A stretch of DNA of 10,000 nt, from assembly GCA_015478945.1 (NCBI GenBank), contig JABUQX010141829.1, positions 1-10,000 on the forward strand. The letters are read 5' to 3'. This DNA comes from Trachelipus rathkii. Taxonomy: Eukaryota; Arthropoda; Malacostraca; Isopoda; Trachelipodidae. The notes under the pieces are model-generated. The model saw nothing but the letters and a program-made list of their open reading frames with translations, was not told the origin of the DNA and ran no database searches. The first letter of the stretch is position 1. Each line of letters starts with the position of its first letter. Shown in pieces: positions 1 to 7,081 of this stretch. Both the position numbers and the translations under genes were made by a program.

Positions 1-110
1 CAGTATTACTTCGTTCAGTCAAGATTTGGGTGTTTAACCGTTTCGCATTTATCATTGAGAAACGCTTTTTCGCGTTTTTCGTGCGCGGGACTCAATAACA
101 TAATAATATA
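1..110. other. Short non-repetitive segment at window edge
   Basis: This stretch has mixed composition, unlike the simple repeats that follow from about 111. It contains a small hairpin: AAACGC (60-65) pairs with GCGTTT (72-77) around a 6-nt T-rich loop, and a GC-rich patch (GTGCGCGGGA) follows. It could be the end of a gene or element lying outside the window. No open frame or motif lets me assign it. Confidence 0.4.
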
Positions 111-158
111 TATATCTTAATATAATATAATAACATACTTTATATATAAATACAGCCT

Positions 159-161
159 TAT

Positions 162-217
<56 letters not shown>
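159..217. repeat. (TA)n microsatellite running into (GTAT)n
   Basis: A near-perfect TA dinucleotide tract has one phase break near 172 and passes into GTAT GTAT GTA at 206-217. Such tracts are self-complementary and can extrude as cruciforms. Open frames across it translate to poly-Tyr/Ile and are not genes. Confidence 0.95.
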
Positions 218-515
218 ATAGTATAATATATAATAACAAACAAATATAATATATGTATATGTTTATATAACTATATAACATCATATATATATATCTTTTA
301 TGTAGTTTATAATATAACCAATAATAATATGTATAACAACATACATGTATAGCAACCAATAACCATAACAACAACCAACATATAACTGTATAATACATAC
401 TTCAATAATAATAATAATAATAACATGTATATATATATATATATGGAAATACATATATATCTCGATGATAATAAAGCATTCAACCTTTATTCAGCTATCA
501 TCTTATTTATACAGG

Positions 516-521
<6 letters not shown>
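218..521. repeat. AT-rich simple-repeat mosaic with (AAT)n
   Basis: The stretch is low-complexity AT-rich DNA. From about 315 to 400 it has words such as AACCAATAA, AACAACC and GTATA, resembling the mosaic islands further right. A clean AAT trinucleotide run lies at 404-423 and a short TA run at about 428-445. From 446 to 521 the sequence is a little less repetitive. I see no gene. Confidence 0.75.
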
Positions 522-588
<67 letters not shown>

Positions 589-601
589 TATTATATATAT
601 T
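522..601. repeat. (TA)n microsatellite
   Basis: An uninterrupted TA tract runs from 522 to 584, followed by an imperfect AT continuation to about 601. It marks the left edge of a non-repetitive stretch that precedes the LTR element. Confidence 0.95.
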
Positions 602-1035
602 GTAATAAAAAAATTACCACCCTCCTTCTTTTCTTCTTTTTTTTTATTCTCTAGAATTCAGAATTTGTGGTTATTCTATTTGAATCACATTCTTAAGAAA
701 ACCTTCCATATTTGTCTAATTCTCTTATCAGATACAAGAAAGTAAGTGTAAATAAATGATTCGTTAATACACATACATACATATTTATGACCTAAATTAT
801 TAATAGAGGTTTTTGATTTTATTATAGTTCAACTCTACTTACACTTGAGCACAGGTCAGGTGCTCTTATCAATTCTCCTTTCTACTCTCTCCAAGCGTCC
901 TCCGGAATTATCTGGAGGTATGTTGTGATCCTCCAGTCATTCTTATATTAATATTAATATTTTTATATAAGTTTTTAAAATGAAATATGAATAAGTTAGG
1001 AAGATTAAATTTATACATTACATATTCATTGATTC
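602..1035. other. Non-repetitive spacer with hairpins, no gene recognised
   Basis: No open frame of credible composition was found. A pyrimidine-rich stretch lies at 612-655. GAGCAC (847-852) can pair with GTGCTC (860-865) around a 7-nt loop. A CCTCC/GGAGG cluster at 899-936 can form two mutually exclusive stems. The segment ends where similarity to the second LTR begins (1036). It may be flanking DNA, or the 5' part of the first LTR if the second LTR is 5'-truncated; the sequence alone does not decide this. Confidence 0.5.
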
Positions 1036-1048
1036 ATAGTAAAGGCAG

Positions 1049-1065
1049 TTTATTTTTGTTTTTAG
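1049..1065 (+). promoter_or_regulatory. Possible 3' splice acceptor at LTR start
   Basis: A T-rich tract of about 14 bases ends in TTTTTAG just before a short open frame that runs to a stop at 1197-1199. The same tract is unchanged in LTR2 (3453-3469). It matches the metazoan acceptor pattern of polypyrimidine plus AG, but in AT-rich DNA such matches arise easily. Confidence 0.3.
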
Positions 1066-1246
1066 GCACGGGGTATGGACCCGTTAACGTCTACACTTTA
1101 GAATCTACATTTATCAACAATACACTTATCCACGGACCCCTTGAATTGCAGAGTAACAGGAAATACGTAATTAATAAAACAGTTTATCACCGTGTTTAAA
1201 TAGAAGGAGAAAAAGTGGTTACGTATACTAAGAACCAATTCTTTAG

Positions 1247-1256
1247 TATAAATAAG
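1247..1256 (+). promoter_or_regulatory. TATA-like box in 5' LTR
   Basis: TATAAATAAG is conserved exactly in LTR2 (3651-3660) and is followed by GTGCG, a local rise in GC. A Pol II promoter is expected in the U3 part of an LTR, and this is the best TATA-box match I see there. The AT-rich background limits confidence. Confidence 0.35.
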
Positions 1257-2071
1257 TGCGTATAACAAAAACCAATATTTACCTGTAAATCAAGAAAAAC
1301 ATACTATTTTTACTAAAATAAAATAAAAGGTCTAAAGGACTAAGAAATTAATTGCTTTGCCAGCCAGGAACTAATTAGTGCAAAGTAAAGAAAAACAATT
1401 CGTTCTTATATGTTAGTGTGGTCTGGTTTAAGTCAATTATTTATATTGCAAAGAATATGACTATTTAAAACTAAAAACTATTAAAAATTAGTGAAAGTTT
1501 AAGACTTATTAAAAAAAGAAGTTTGATGAATATTCGTAAAAAGTTGACCGAAACTTCAAAAACTGATACAATTTTAATTACTATTTATGTAGGCACCTTA
1601 AAATATTTTATAGTTAAATGTTTTCTATTTTTATTTTTGGGGATTATTTTTAAATGAGGTGCACCAGAGTGAAAGGTTATTGGGGATAATTAGCTTCTTT
1701 ATAGAAATATCTTGTGTATGAAAAATTATATATATTATTTAATGACATATGAATTAAAAGTTATTAAAGTTACCTAAAAGAACCGATATTTTTAAAATAT
1801 GTACCTCCTGTTAAATAAATAAAAACATGTTTAAAACAATAAAAACAAATAAAATGCTGGTAAAGATAAAATCGTAGGTTAGAAAGGTAATAATAAATTT
1901 TACAGTCTACTTACTAGTCAAAATATTGCATCTCCATATCACATCATTCCATGTTTATTTATTTCTTTTAAATCTGTTTATTTTCTAATTTCATAAAACA
2001 TCGTATGGCTGTATTGTTCGAGGTGCAAAAACTATAATATATCATCTCTCAACCCATCAACATCTTAAGCT

Positions 2072-2140
2072 AGTGGCCAAGTGGTAGTATTTCGTTAGAA
2101 GAAACGAAAGTGCTGTCTCCATGGGCCCAGATCGCTTTTT
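2072..2140 (+). other. tRNA-Ser-like module inside 5' LTR
   Basis: The sequence follows the order of a eukaryotic serine tRNA. A D-arm/A-box match TGGCCAAGTGG lies at 2074-2084. A hairpin at 2090-2109 (7-bp stem, 6-nt loop) has AGA, a serine anticodon, at the loop position. GTCTCC at 2115-2120 is reminiscent of the long variable arm, CCCAGATCGC at 2127-2135 resembles a decayed T-arm, and TTTTT at 2136-2140 could act as a Pol III stop. The acceptor stem and a good B-box are missing, so it is not a functional tRNA. Capture of a tRNA or of a tRNA-derived SINE head into the LTR is my inference. Confidence 0.5.
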
Positions 2141-2315
2141 ATTCTGCTTTCTTTTTCTAAAACGTAAATTTTGTTTCACTATTTCTTATTATTTCATATT
2201 CCTATTAATTTTTATTTTCTCCATTTATATTATTTTGCTTTGCTACCAAGATTTTATTCATTTATGTTCCGGAAATTATCATCATCATTTCACCCCCAGT
2301 TTAGGAACATAATAT

Positions 2316-2327
2316 TGGTAGCAGAGC
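2316..2327 (+). promoter_or_regulatory. Primer-binding site, initiator-Met tRNA type
   Basis: TGGTAGCAGAGC lies two bases after the 5' LTR. TGG complements the CCA tail, and the following bases fit the conserved acceptor stem of animal initiator methionine tRNA. Minus-strand cDNA synthesis of LTR retrotransposons is primed here. Beyond about 12 bases the match to tRNA fades. The position directly after the direct repeat is the strongest single argument for an LTR element. Confidence 0.75.
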
Positions 2328-2619
2328 GTAGTTTCTGATACTACCCTTGGTTTCTACCGTTTTTATTACTTTTGAAGTTCCGTCCCTATTTTCGTTTCTG
2401 TTCTTTTCTTTTTGTTACGGTTTACACCTCTTATTCGTTTAATTTTTGGTTTTTCTTTAAATCGTTCTGCTTTTTTCATTCACTCCCCCAAACTTACAAC
2501 TAAAAAAATCATGGCAGTCTAAACATCTATTGAGTCAATCAACAAATGAGATATCCAATGTAACCATCCCCGAACTGACCTCTGAGTCACCCTCCTCCTC
2601 ATATATAACTCCAGTTAAG
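2328..2619 (+). other. Untranslated leader upstream of Gag
   Basis: A T-rich leader of about 180 bases is followed by an open stretch in the gag frame, free of stops from 2461, that has no in-frame ATG before 2620. An ATG at 2511 has a strong start context (A at -3, G at +4) but lies in another frame and stops after three codons. Packaging or dimerisation signals would be expected here, but none is recognisable by eye. Confidence 0.5.
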
Positions 2620-3426
2620 ATGCCTTTTTCCTCCAATCCCTCTTCTCTTTTGCCTTGTCAGCCCCAAATTTCGTTAGAACCATCCCCTGAATTCCAACAA
2701 CCTCAAGTAGTTTTACCTTCCTTGAATGAATGTCATACTGACGCGTGCAAGCATGTACAAATAACATATGAAATGAACAATCAAAAATTAATATTACAAG
2801 TACTCCAACAAAACCAGCAAATGTTAGGAGTGCTTACACAAATAATGAATCTTTTAGTTCAACGAGAATCTCAAACCATTACTAATAATACTAACAATTT
2901 CCCTAACCAAAGGTACCATAAATCACCTACTCATTCACAAAGAAATACAAGTCAACAATGGTCTAGTGGTAATAAACATCTTAAGTGTACCTATTGTAGG
3001 AAAAACGGCCATGACATCCGTAAATGTAAATCCCGTCCATATTGCAGTTTTTGTCACAAACGGGGACATTTGTACACAGCCTGTTACTCTAGACAGAACA
3101 AATGTATTCATTGTGAAAAGCAAGGACACGTCATAAATAACTGCCCACAACGAAGACAAAAAGCACCACATTATGACAATGATGAATGTCCTATATGTAC
3201 AGGCAAACATTTGGGAATTGAATGCCCACAGTGGACAGCGAAAAATTCTTCCAAAAGTCTTAAAAATGTTAAGAGTCCCGTAAGACCTGACTCACCTCTG
3301 GTATCTCCTCCATTACAATCTTCAAAGGAAGAGGTATTTAATGAAGTTTTAGATCCCCCTCCACTCTCTCACACTACTAGCAATACTAACCAGGACACAC
3401 TGAAAAATACAAAAGACATTACATAA
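2620..3426 (+). CDS. gag: Gag-like nucleocapsid protein with four zinc knuckles
   Basis: This is a Gag/nucleocapsid-type RNA-binding protein, expected to package element RNA in cytoplasmic particles. I chose the first in-frame ATG (2620, 268 aa). The frame is open upstream to 2461 but has only a TTG at 2530, which is unlikely in an animal. Counting from 2530, the N-terminus is Ser/Pro-rich. Residues about 77-112 form a Gln/Leu-rich segment that could be helical or coiled. A basic Asn/Ser/Gln linker follows, then knuckles at C153/C156/H161/C166, C172/C175/H180/C185 and C192/C195/H200/C205, all CX2CX4HX4C. A fourth at C220/C223/H227/C232 has the spacing CX2CX3HX4C. The C-terminus is Ser/Pro-rich. 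It is shorter than usual Gags and shows no capsid domain I can recognise. A cellular CCHC protein is possible in principle, but its place between LTRs argues for Gag. Confidence 0.82.
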   Translation: MPFSSNPSSLLPCQPQISLEPSPEFQQPQVVLPSLNECHTDACKHVQITYEMNNQKLILQVLQQNQQMLGVLTQIMNLLVQRESQTITNNTNNFPNQRYHKSPTHSQRNTSQQWSSGNKHLKCTYCRKNGHDIRKCKSRPYCSFCHKRGHLYTACYSRQNKCIHCEKQGHVINNCPQRRQKAPHYDNDECPICTGKHLGIECPQWTAKNSSKSLKNVKSPVRPDSPLVSPPLQSSKEEVFNEVLDPPPLSHTTSNTNQDTLKNTKDIT

Positions 3427-3439
3427 ATTACCTAAATAA

Positions 3440-4692
3440 ATAGTATAGGCAGTTTATTTTTGTTTTTAGGCACAGGGTATGGACCCGTTAACGTCTACAC
3501 TTTAGAATCTACACTTATCAACAATACACTTATCCACGGACCCCTTGAATTGCAGAGTAACAGGAAATTCGTAATTATTAAAACAGTTTATCACCGTGTT
3601 TAAATAGAAGGAGAAAAAGTGGTGACGTATACTAAGAACTAATTCTTTAGTATAAATAAGTGCGTATAACAAAAACCAATATTTACCTGTAAATCAAGAA
3701 AAACATACTATTTTTACTAAAATAAAATAAAAGGTCTAAAGAACTAAGAAATTAATTGCTTTGCAAGCCCTGAACTAATTAGTGCAAAGTAAAGAAAAAC
3801 AATTCGTTCTTATATGTTAGTGTGGTGTGGTTTAAGTTAATTATTTATATTGCAAAGAATATTTAAAACTAAAAACTATTAAAAATTAGTGAAAGTTTAA
3901 GACTTATTAAAAAAAGAAGTTTGATGAATATTCGTAAAAAGTTGACCGAAACTTCAAAAACTGATACAATTTTAATTACTATTTATGTAGGCACCTTAAA
4001 ATATTTTATAGTTAAATGTTTTCTATTTTAATTTTTGGGCATTATTTTTGAATGAGGTGCACCAGAGTGAAAGGTTATTGGGGACAATTAGCTTCTTTAT
4101 ACAAATATTTTGTGTATGAAAAATTATATATATATCATTTAATGACATATATGAATGAAAAGTTATTAAAGTTACCTAAAAGAACCGATATTTTTAGATT
4201 ATGTACCTCCTGTTAAATAAATAAAAACATGTTTAAAACAATAAAAACAAATAAAATGCTGGTAAAGATAAAATCGTAGGTTAGAAAGGTAATAATAAAT
4301 TTTACAGTCTACTTACTTGTCAAAATATTGCATCTCCATATCACATCATTCCATGTTTATTTATTTCTTTTAAATCTGTTTATTTTCTAATTTCATAAAA
4401 CATCGTGTGGCTGTATTGTTCGAGGTGCAAAAACTATAATATATCATCTCTCAACCCATCAACATCTTAAGCTAGTGGCCAAGTGGTAGTATTTCGGTCT
4501 CCATGGGCCCAGATCGCTTTTTATTCTGCTTTCTTTTTCTAAAACGTAAGTTTTGTTTCACTATTTCTTATTATTTCATATTCCTATTAATTTTTATTTT
4601 CTCCATTTATATTATTTTGCTTTGCTACCAAGATTTTATTCATTTATGTTCGGAAATTATCATCATCATTTCACCCCAGTTTAGAACATAAT
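3440..4692 (+). repeat. 3' LTR of the gag-only retrotransposon
   Basis: It is a direct repeat of 1036-2313 starting only 14 bases after the gag stop codon. The acceptor-like tract (3453-3469), the short frame to 3603, TATAAATAAG (3651-3660) and the A-box-like TGGCCAAGTGG (4476-4486) are kept. It lacks 6 nt that LTR1 has near 1460 and the 20 nt of LTR1 2095-2114, and has small indels near its 3' end. It runs straight into the mosaic repeat at 4693. No polypurine tract precedes it. Confidence 0.82.
4474..4522 (+). other. tRNA-Ser-like module, anticodon arm deleted (3' LTR)
   Basis: This is the counterpart of 2072-2140. The A-box match and the stretch from GTCTCC to the T run are present. The 20 bases covering the anticodon loop and the 3' side of its stem are missing, so TTTCG joins GTCTCC directly. 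The two LTRs therefore differ at the very element that gives the module its tRNA look. Confidence 0.5.
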
Positions 4693-6660
4693 GCATTTAT
4701 GTATGTGAATATGTGTGTGTATGTATATGTAGCCAGCTAGCATATGTAATAGTAACAGTATGTATATAACTAACCAGCCTTAGCCTTGTAGCAGCAATAA
4801 CCAGCCAGCGCAGCTAACAGTAGTATGTAGCTGCTGCTGCTGCCTCATGCTGTAGCTAACAATAATAGCCAATAATGGCAACCTTGTATGCATGATTGTT
4901 TAGTAACCTTATAATGTTGTAGCAATAGCATATAGCTTAGCAATAATATATATTAAATGATCAACCAACCAACCAGCCAGCCAGCCAATAACTGCTGTAT
5001 AGTATATGTAGCCAATAATATGTATATGTAACAGCCAACAATATTAATGTATGTACGTAGCCAGCAATAGCCAATAACGCCATGCTAACAACCAACCAAC
5101 CAATATGTATGTATGTATGCAGCAAGACAAATAAGTATTTGTATAATAATAATAATATATATATGTTTATCTATATATAACAATATATGTATATACTAAT
5201 AATAATAATATGTAATAGGTATCTTCTATAATAATAATAGCTCAGCTGCTGACACAAAATATATGGATGGATTGGATATCATATAGCATATCTGTATCAT
5301 GATTAAAATGTAATAGCCAATATATGTATAATAATAACGTAATAATAACGTAACTTAACCAATATTGTATATATATAGCCTTAATAATAATATATGTAAA
5401 GATATCAAAGGGTCAAAATAAAATATTTTCCAAGTTTATGCTTAATAATATATATATATAATAACAGCATTTATGGTTGGCGACAGCCATATATATATAA
5501 TATACCAACCAGCCTACGTGCTTTGCTAATATATATATATGGTTAGTATGCATACATAACCAGCCAATAGCCATGTTTATGTATGTATAACCAACCTTAG
5601 CCAACATGTACCAACCAGCAGCTTGGCATATGTAGCTTGTGTGCCGCCAGCAGCCAACGGCCAGCCAGCCAGCGGCGGCGGCGCCAGCAGCCGGCGCGGC
5701 TGCCGCCAGCGGCCCGGCTGCCAGCAGCCGGCAGCGATGCCCAGCAGCCAACGCAGCCAGCCAACAACCAGCAGCCAGCTTAACTCTGGCCCATAATAAT
5801 GTAGCCAGCGCGCTAGCAAGCCAACCAGTATATATAACAACAGTAATAATAGCCTTAATAATAATATGTATATGTAATAATAATAATAATAGCATATAAT
5901 AATAACCTTAGCTCTGCTATGCATAGTAATAATGTAACCAGCCAGCCAATAATGAGTCGCTGTATAACCAATAATAACGTAATAGCATAATATATTCATG
6001 TAACAACCTTTAACTGCTGTAATATATGTAATAATATGTATAATAACAATAATATAGCAATAATAATATAACCAGCCAACAAGATAATAGCCAGCAATAA
6101 TAATAATAATGTATAACAGCAGATAGTAATAATATATGTATATATATATTTATAATTTAAGCTATCTTCAACAACAATAATAACCAGCCAGCTGGCCCAG
6201 CCAGCTAATAACCAGCCAGCAGCAAAAGCCAGCCAGCCAGCCAACCAGCCAACTAGCCAACCTTAATAGCTGCTGCTAGCTGTAACCCAGCAGCAACCAA
6301 CTAGCCAATAGCAATAATAACCAATATAATAACCAACCAACCAACCAGCCAATAATAATAACTCTTCTGCTATGCATAGCCCGTAGCAGCATAATAACTG
6401 CATAGCAATATGTATGCTGCCTTGCTGGCACGCTGCCAGCAGCTGCGCACTGCCTTTGCTTTACTCTTTCTCTTAGCAACAACTTATATATATATAATAT
6501 GCTTGCCTATAGGCTATGCAGTGTTGTTGATGCTGCTCTTCTTCTTCTTCAGCCTGTATGTACCAGCCAGCAGCCAGCAGCCAACCAATAGCAGCCCAAC
6601 GTAACAACCAGCTGTATAGCTCAACAACAGCAGCATAATAACCATATGTAGTAGCCATAA
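4693..6660. repeat. Mosaic simple repeat (AGCC/AACC, AGC, AATA, GTAT words)
   Basis: Nearly 2 kb are built from a small set of words: AGCC and AACC in 4-base periodicity, AGC/CAGC, AATAATA, and TATATA or GTATGTA. GG is rare on the + strand while CC is common, giving a strong strand bias. Open frames here translate to Trp/Leu/Gly/Ala or Gln/Pro/Ala repeats with no domain and are not genes. Regular CCNN runs lie at 4965-4986, 6229-6250 and 6333-6350. A short stretch near 5400-5440 and another at 6437-6475 are less repetitive but hold nothing recognisable. No fixed monomer length is apparent, so it is not a classical satellite. Confidence 0.85.
5639..5765. repeat. GC-rich core of the mosaic repeat
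   Basis: Here the CAGC/GCC words lose their A/T partners and the local GC content is far above that of the window. Several self-complementary stretches occur, for example CCGGCTG (5714-5720) with CAGCCGG (5725-5731) around a 4-nt loop. The + strand reading gives an Ala/Gln-rich string that dissolves into Ile/Asn repeats, so I do not call a gene. Confidence 0.6.
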
Positions 6661-7081
6661 TATATATGGGACTACTTAAAATCAGATGGATTTTTTGATT
6701 CTGCGCCAAAGCACTTATGGCGAGTTGTGAAATAAAGACTATGAAGGTATCACCCTGCCGGTGCAACATCATTTAAGTGTATTTGGTTATCGCCCTGCAT
6801 TTTTTAGCATTTTTTACAATGCTGGGTGTGTCATGTAACCTTTTATATGGTTTACTTTCACGAGAAGAGTATCAAAATAAAATTTTGTTTAAAACTTTGA
6901 GAAGGTCTTTAATAAACGGAATTTTTATGTGATGTGATAAGATTTTGCTGATCAGTGTATAAACCACTGGCATTATTTTGACTGATAATGTTTGAGTGAA
7001 CGTTTATGTGTCGTATTATCCATCATGAAATATTACCTATCGCATTTATGAAATTGAATGAAAAGAGAATAATGAATATCG
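6661..7081. other. Single-copy-looking stretch, unassigned
   Basis: Composition is mixed and clearly different from the mosaic repeat to the left. It joins directly onto the reverse transcriptase relic, so it may hold decayed upstream parts of that element, such as the endonuclease region. I looked in the forward frames and in part of the reverse strand for endonuclease or transposase motifs and found none I would defend. Stops occur in every frame I read. Confidence 0.4.

Larger units (their letters stand above)
1036..2313 (+). repeat. 5' LTR of the gag-only retrotransposon
   Basis: It is near-identical to 3440-4692 at an offset of 2404 bases over its first 400 bp. Contents in order: a pyrimidine tract ending in AG (1049-1065), a short open frame to 1199, a TATA-like TATAAATAAG (1247-1256), several AATAAA-type signals in AT-rich sequence, a tRNA-Ser-like module (2072-2140), and a T-rich tail up to the primer-binding site. 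Compared with LTR2 it carries six extra bases near 1460 and an extra 20 bases at 2095-2114. The 3' boundary is where similarity stops after ACATAAT. The 5' boundary is where similarity begins and may not be the true LTR end. Confidence 0.82.
1036..4692 (+). mobile_element. Gag-only LTR retrotransposon (non-autonomous or internally deleted)
   Basis: Two direct repeats of 1278 and 1253 bp (1036-2313, 3440-4692) flank an internal region of about 1.1 kb. A primer-binding site fitting initiator-Met tRNA begins two bases after the first repeat, which sets orientation + and supports the LTR interpretation. The internal region encodes only a Gag-like protein with zinc knuckles. No protease, RT, RNase H or integrase is present, so mobility would need enzymes from a partner element. 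By my hand comparison the LTRs differ by roughly 2-3 % substitutions plus several small indels and one 20-nt deletion, suggesting moderate age. I find no clear polypurine tract before LTR2, no TG...CA ends and no target-site duplication, so the exact termini are uncertain. The superfamily (Gypsy, Bel/Pao or other) cannot be settled without pol. Confidence 0.82.

Noticed and set aside
52..398. Reverse-strand open frames of 63 and 93 codons
   Set aside because: They translate to Tyr/Ile-rich strings from TA and GTAT repeats, with no domain or codon signal.
425..745. Forward open frame of 106 codons
   Set aside because: It crosses a long TA tract (Tyr-Ile repeat) and has no recognisable domain.
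2015..2140. Functional tRNA gene or complete Pol III promoter
   Set aside because: There is no acceptor stem, and the only B-box-like word (GTTCGAGG near 2018) lies upstream of the A-box, the wrong order.
2121..2312. Hydrophobic 63-codon frame, also present at 4503-4691
   Set aside because: It is duplicated only because it lies in both LTRs. Its hydrophobicity comes from T-rich DNA, and its 3' end shifts frame between copies.
2935..3210. 91-codon reverse frame opposite gag
   Set aside because: It is a shadow of the zinc-knuckle coding region on the other strand.
1036..4692. Penelope-like element or segmental duplication as explanation of the direct repeats
   Set aside because: There is no RT or GIY-YIG domain inside, and a primer-binding site directly after the first repeat fits an LTR element better.
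4960..5000. CRISPR-like periodicity in the CCAG arrays
   Set aside because: The period is 4 bases with no repeat-spacer structure; it is a simple repeat.
5639..5899. Forward Ala/Gln-rich 86-codon frame
   Set aside because: It is a low-complexity translation of CAGC/GCC words that turns into Ile/Asn repeats.
5413..6244. Several reverse frames rich in Leu, Ala, Gly and Trp that look like membrane proteins
   Set aside because: The residues follow directly from GGCTGG, TTATTA and GCTGCT words. The same strings appear in every mosaic island.
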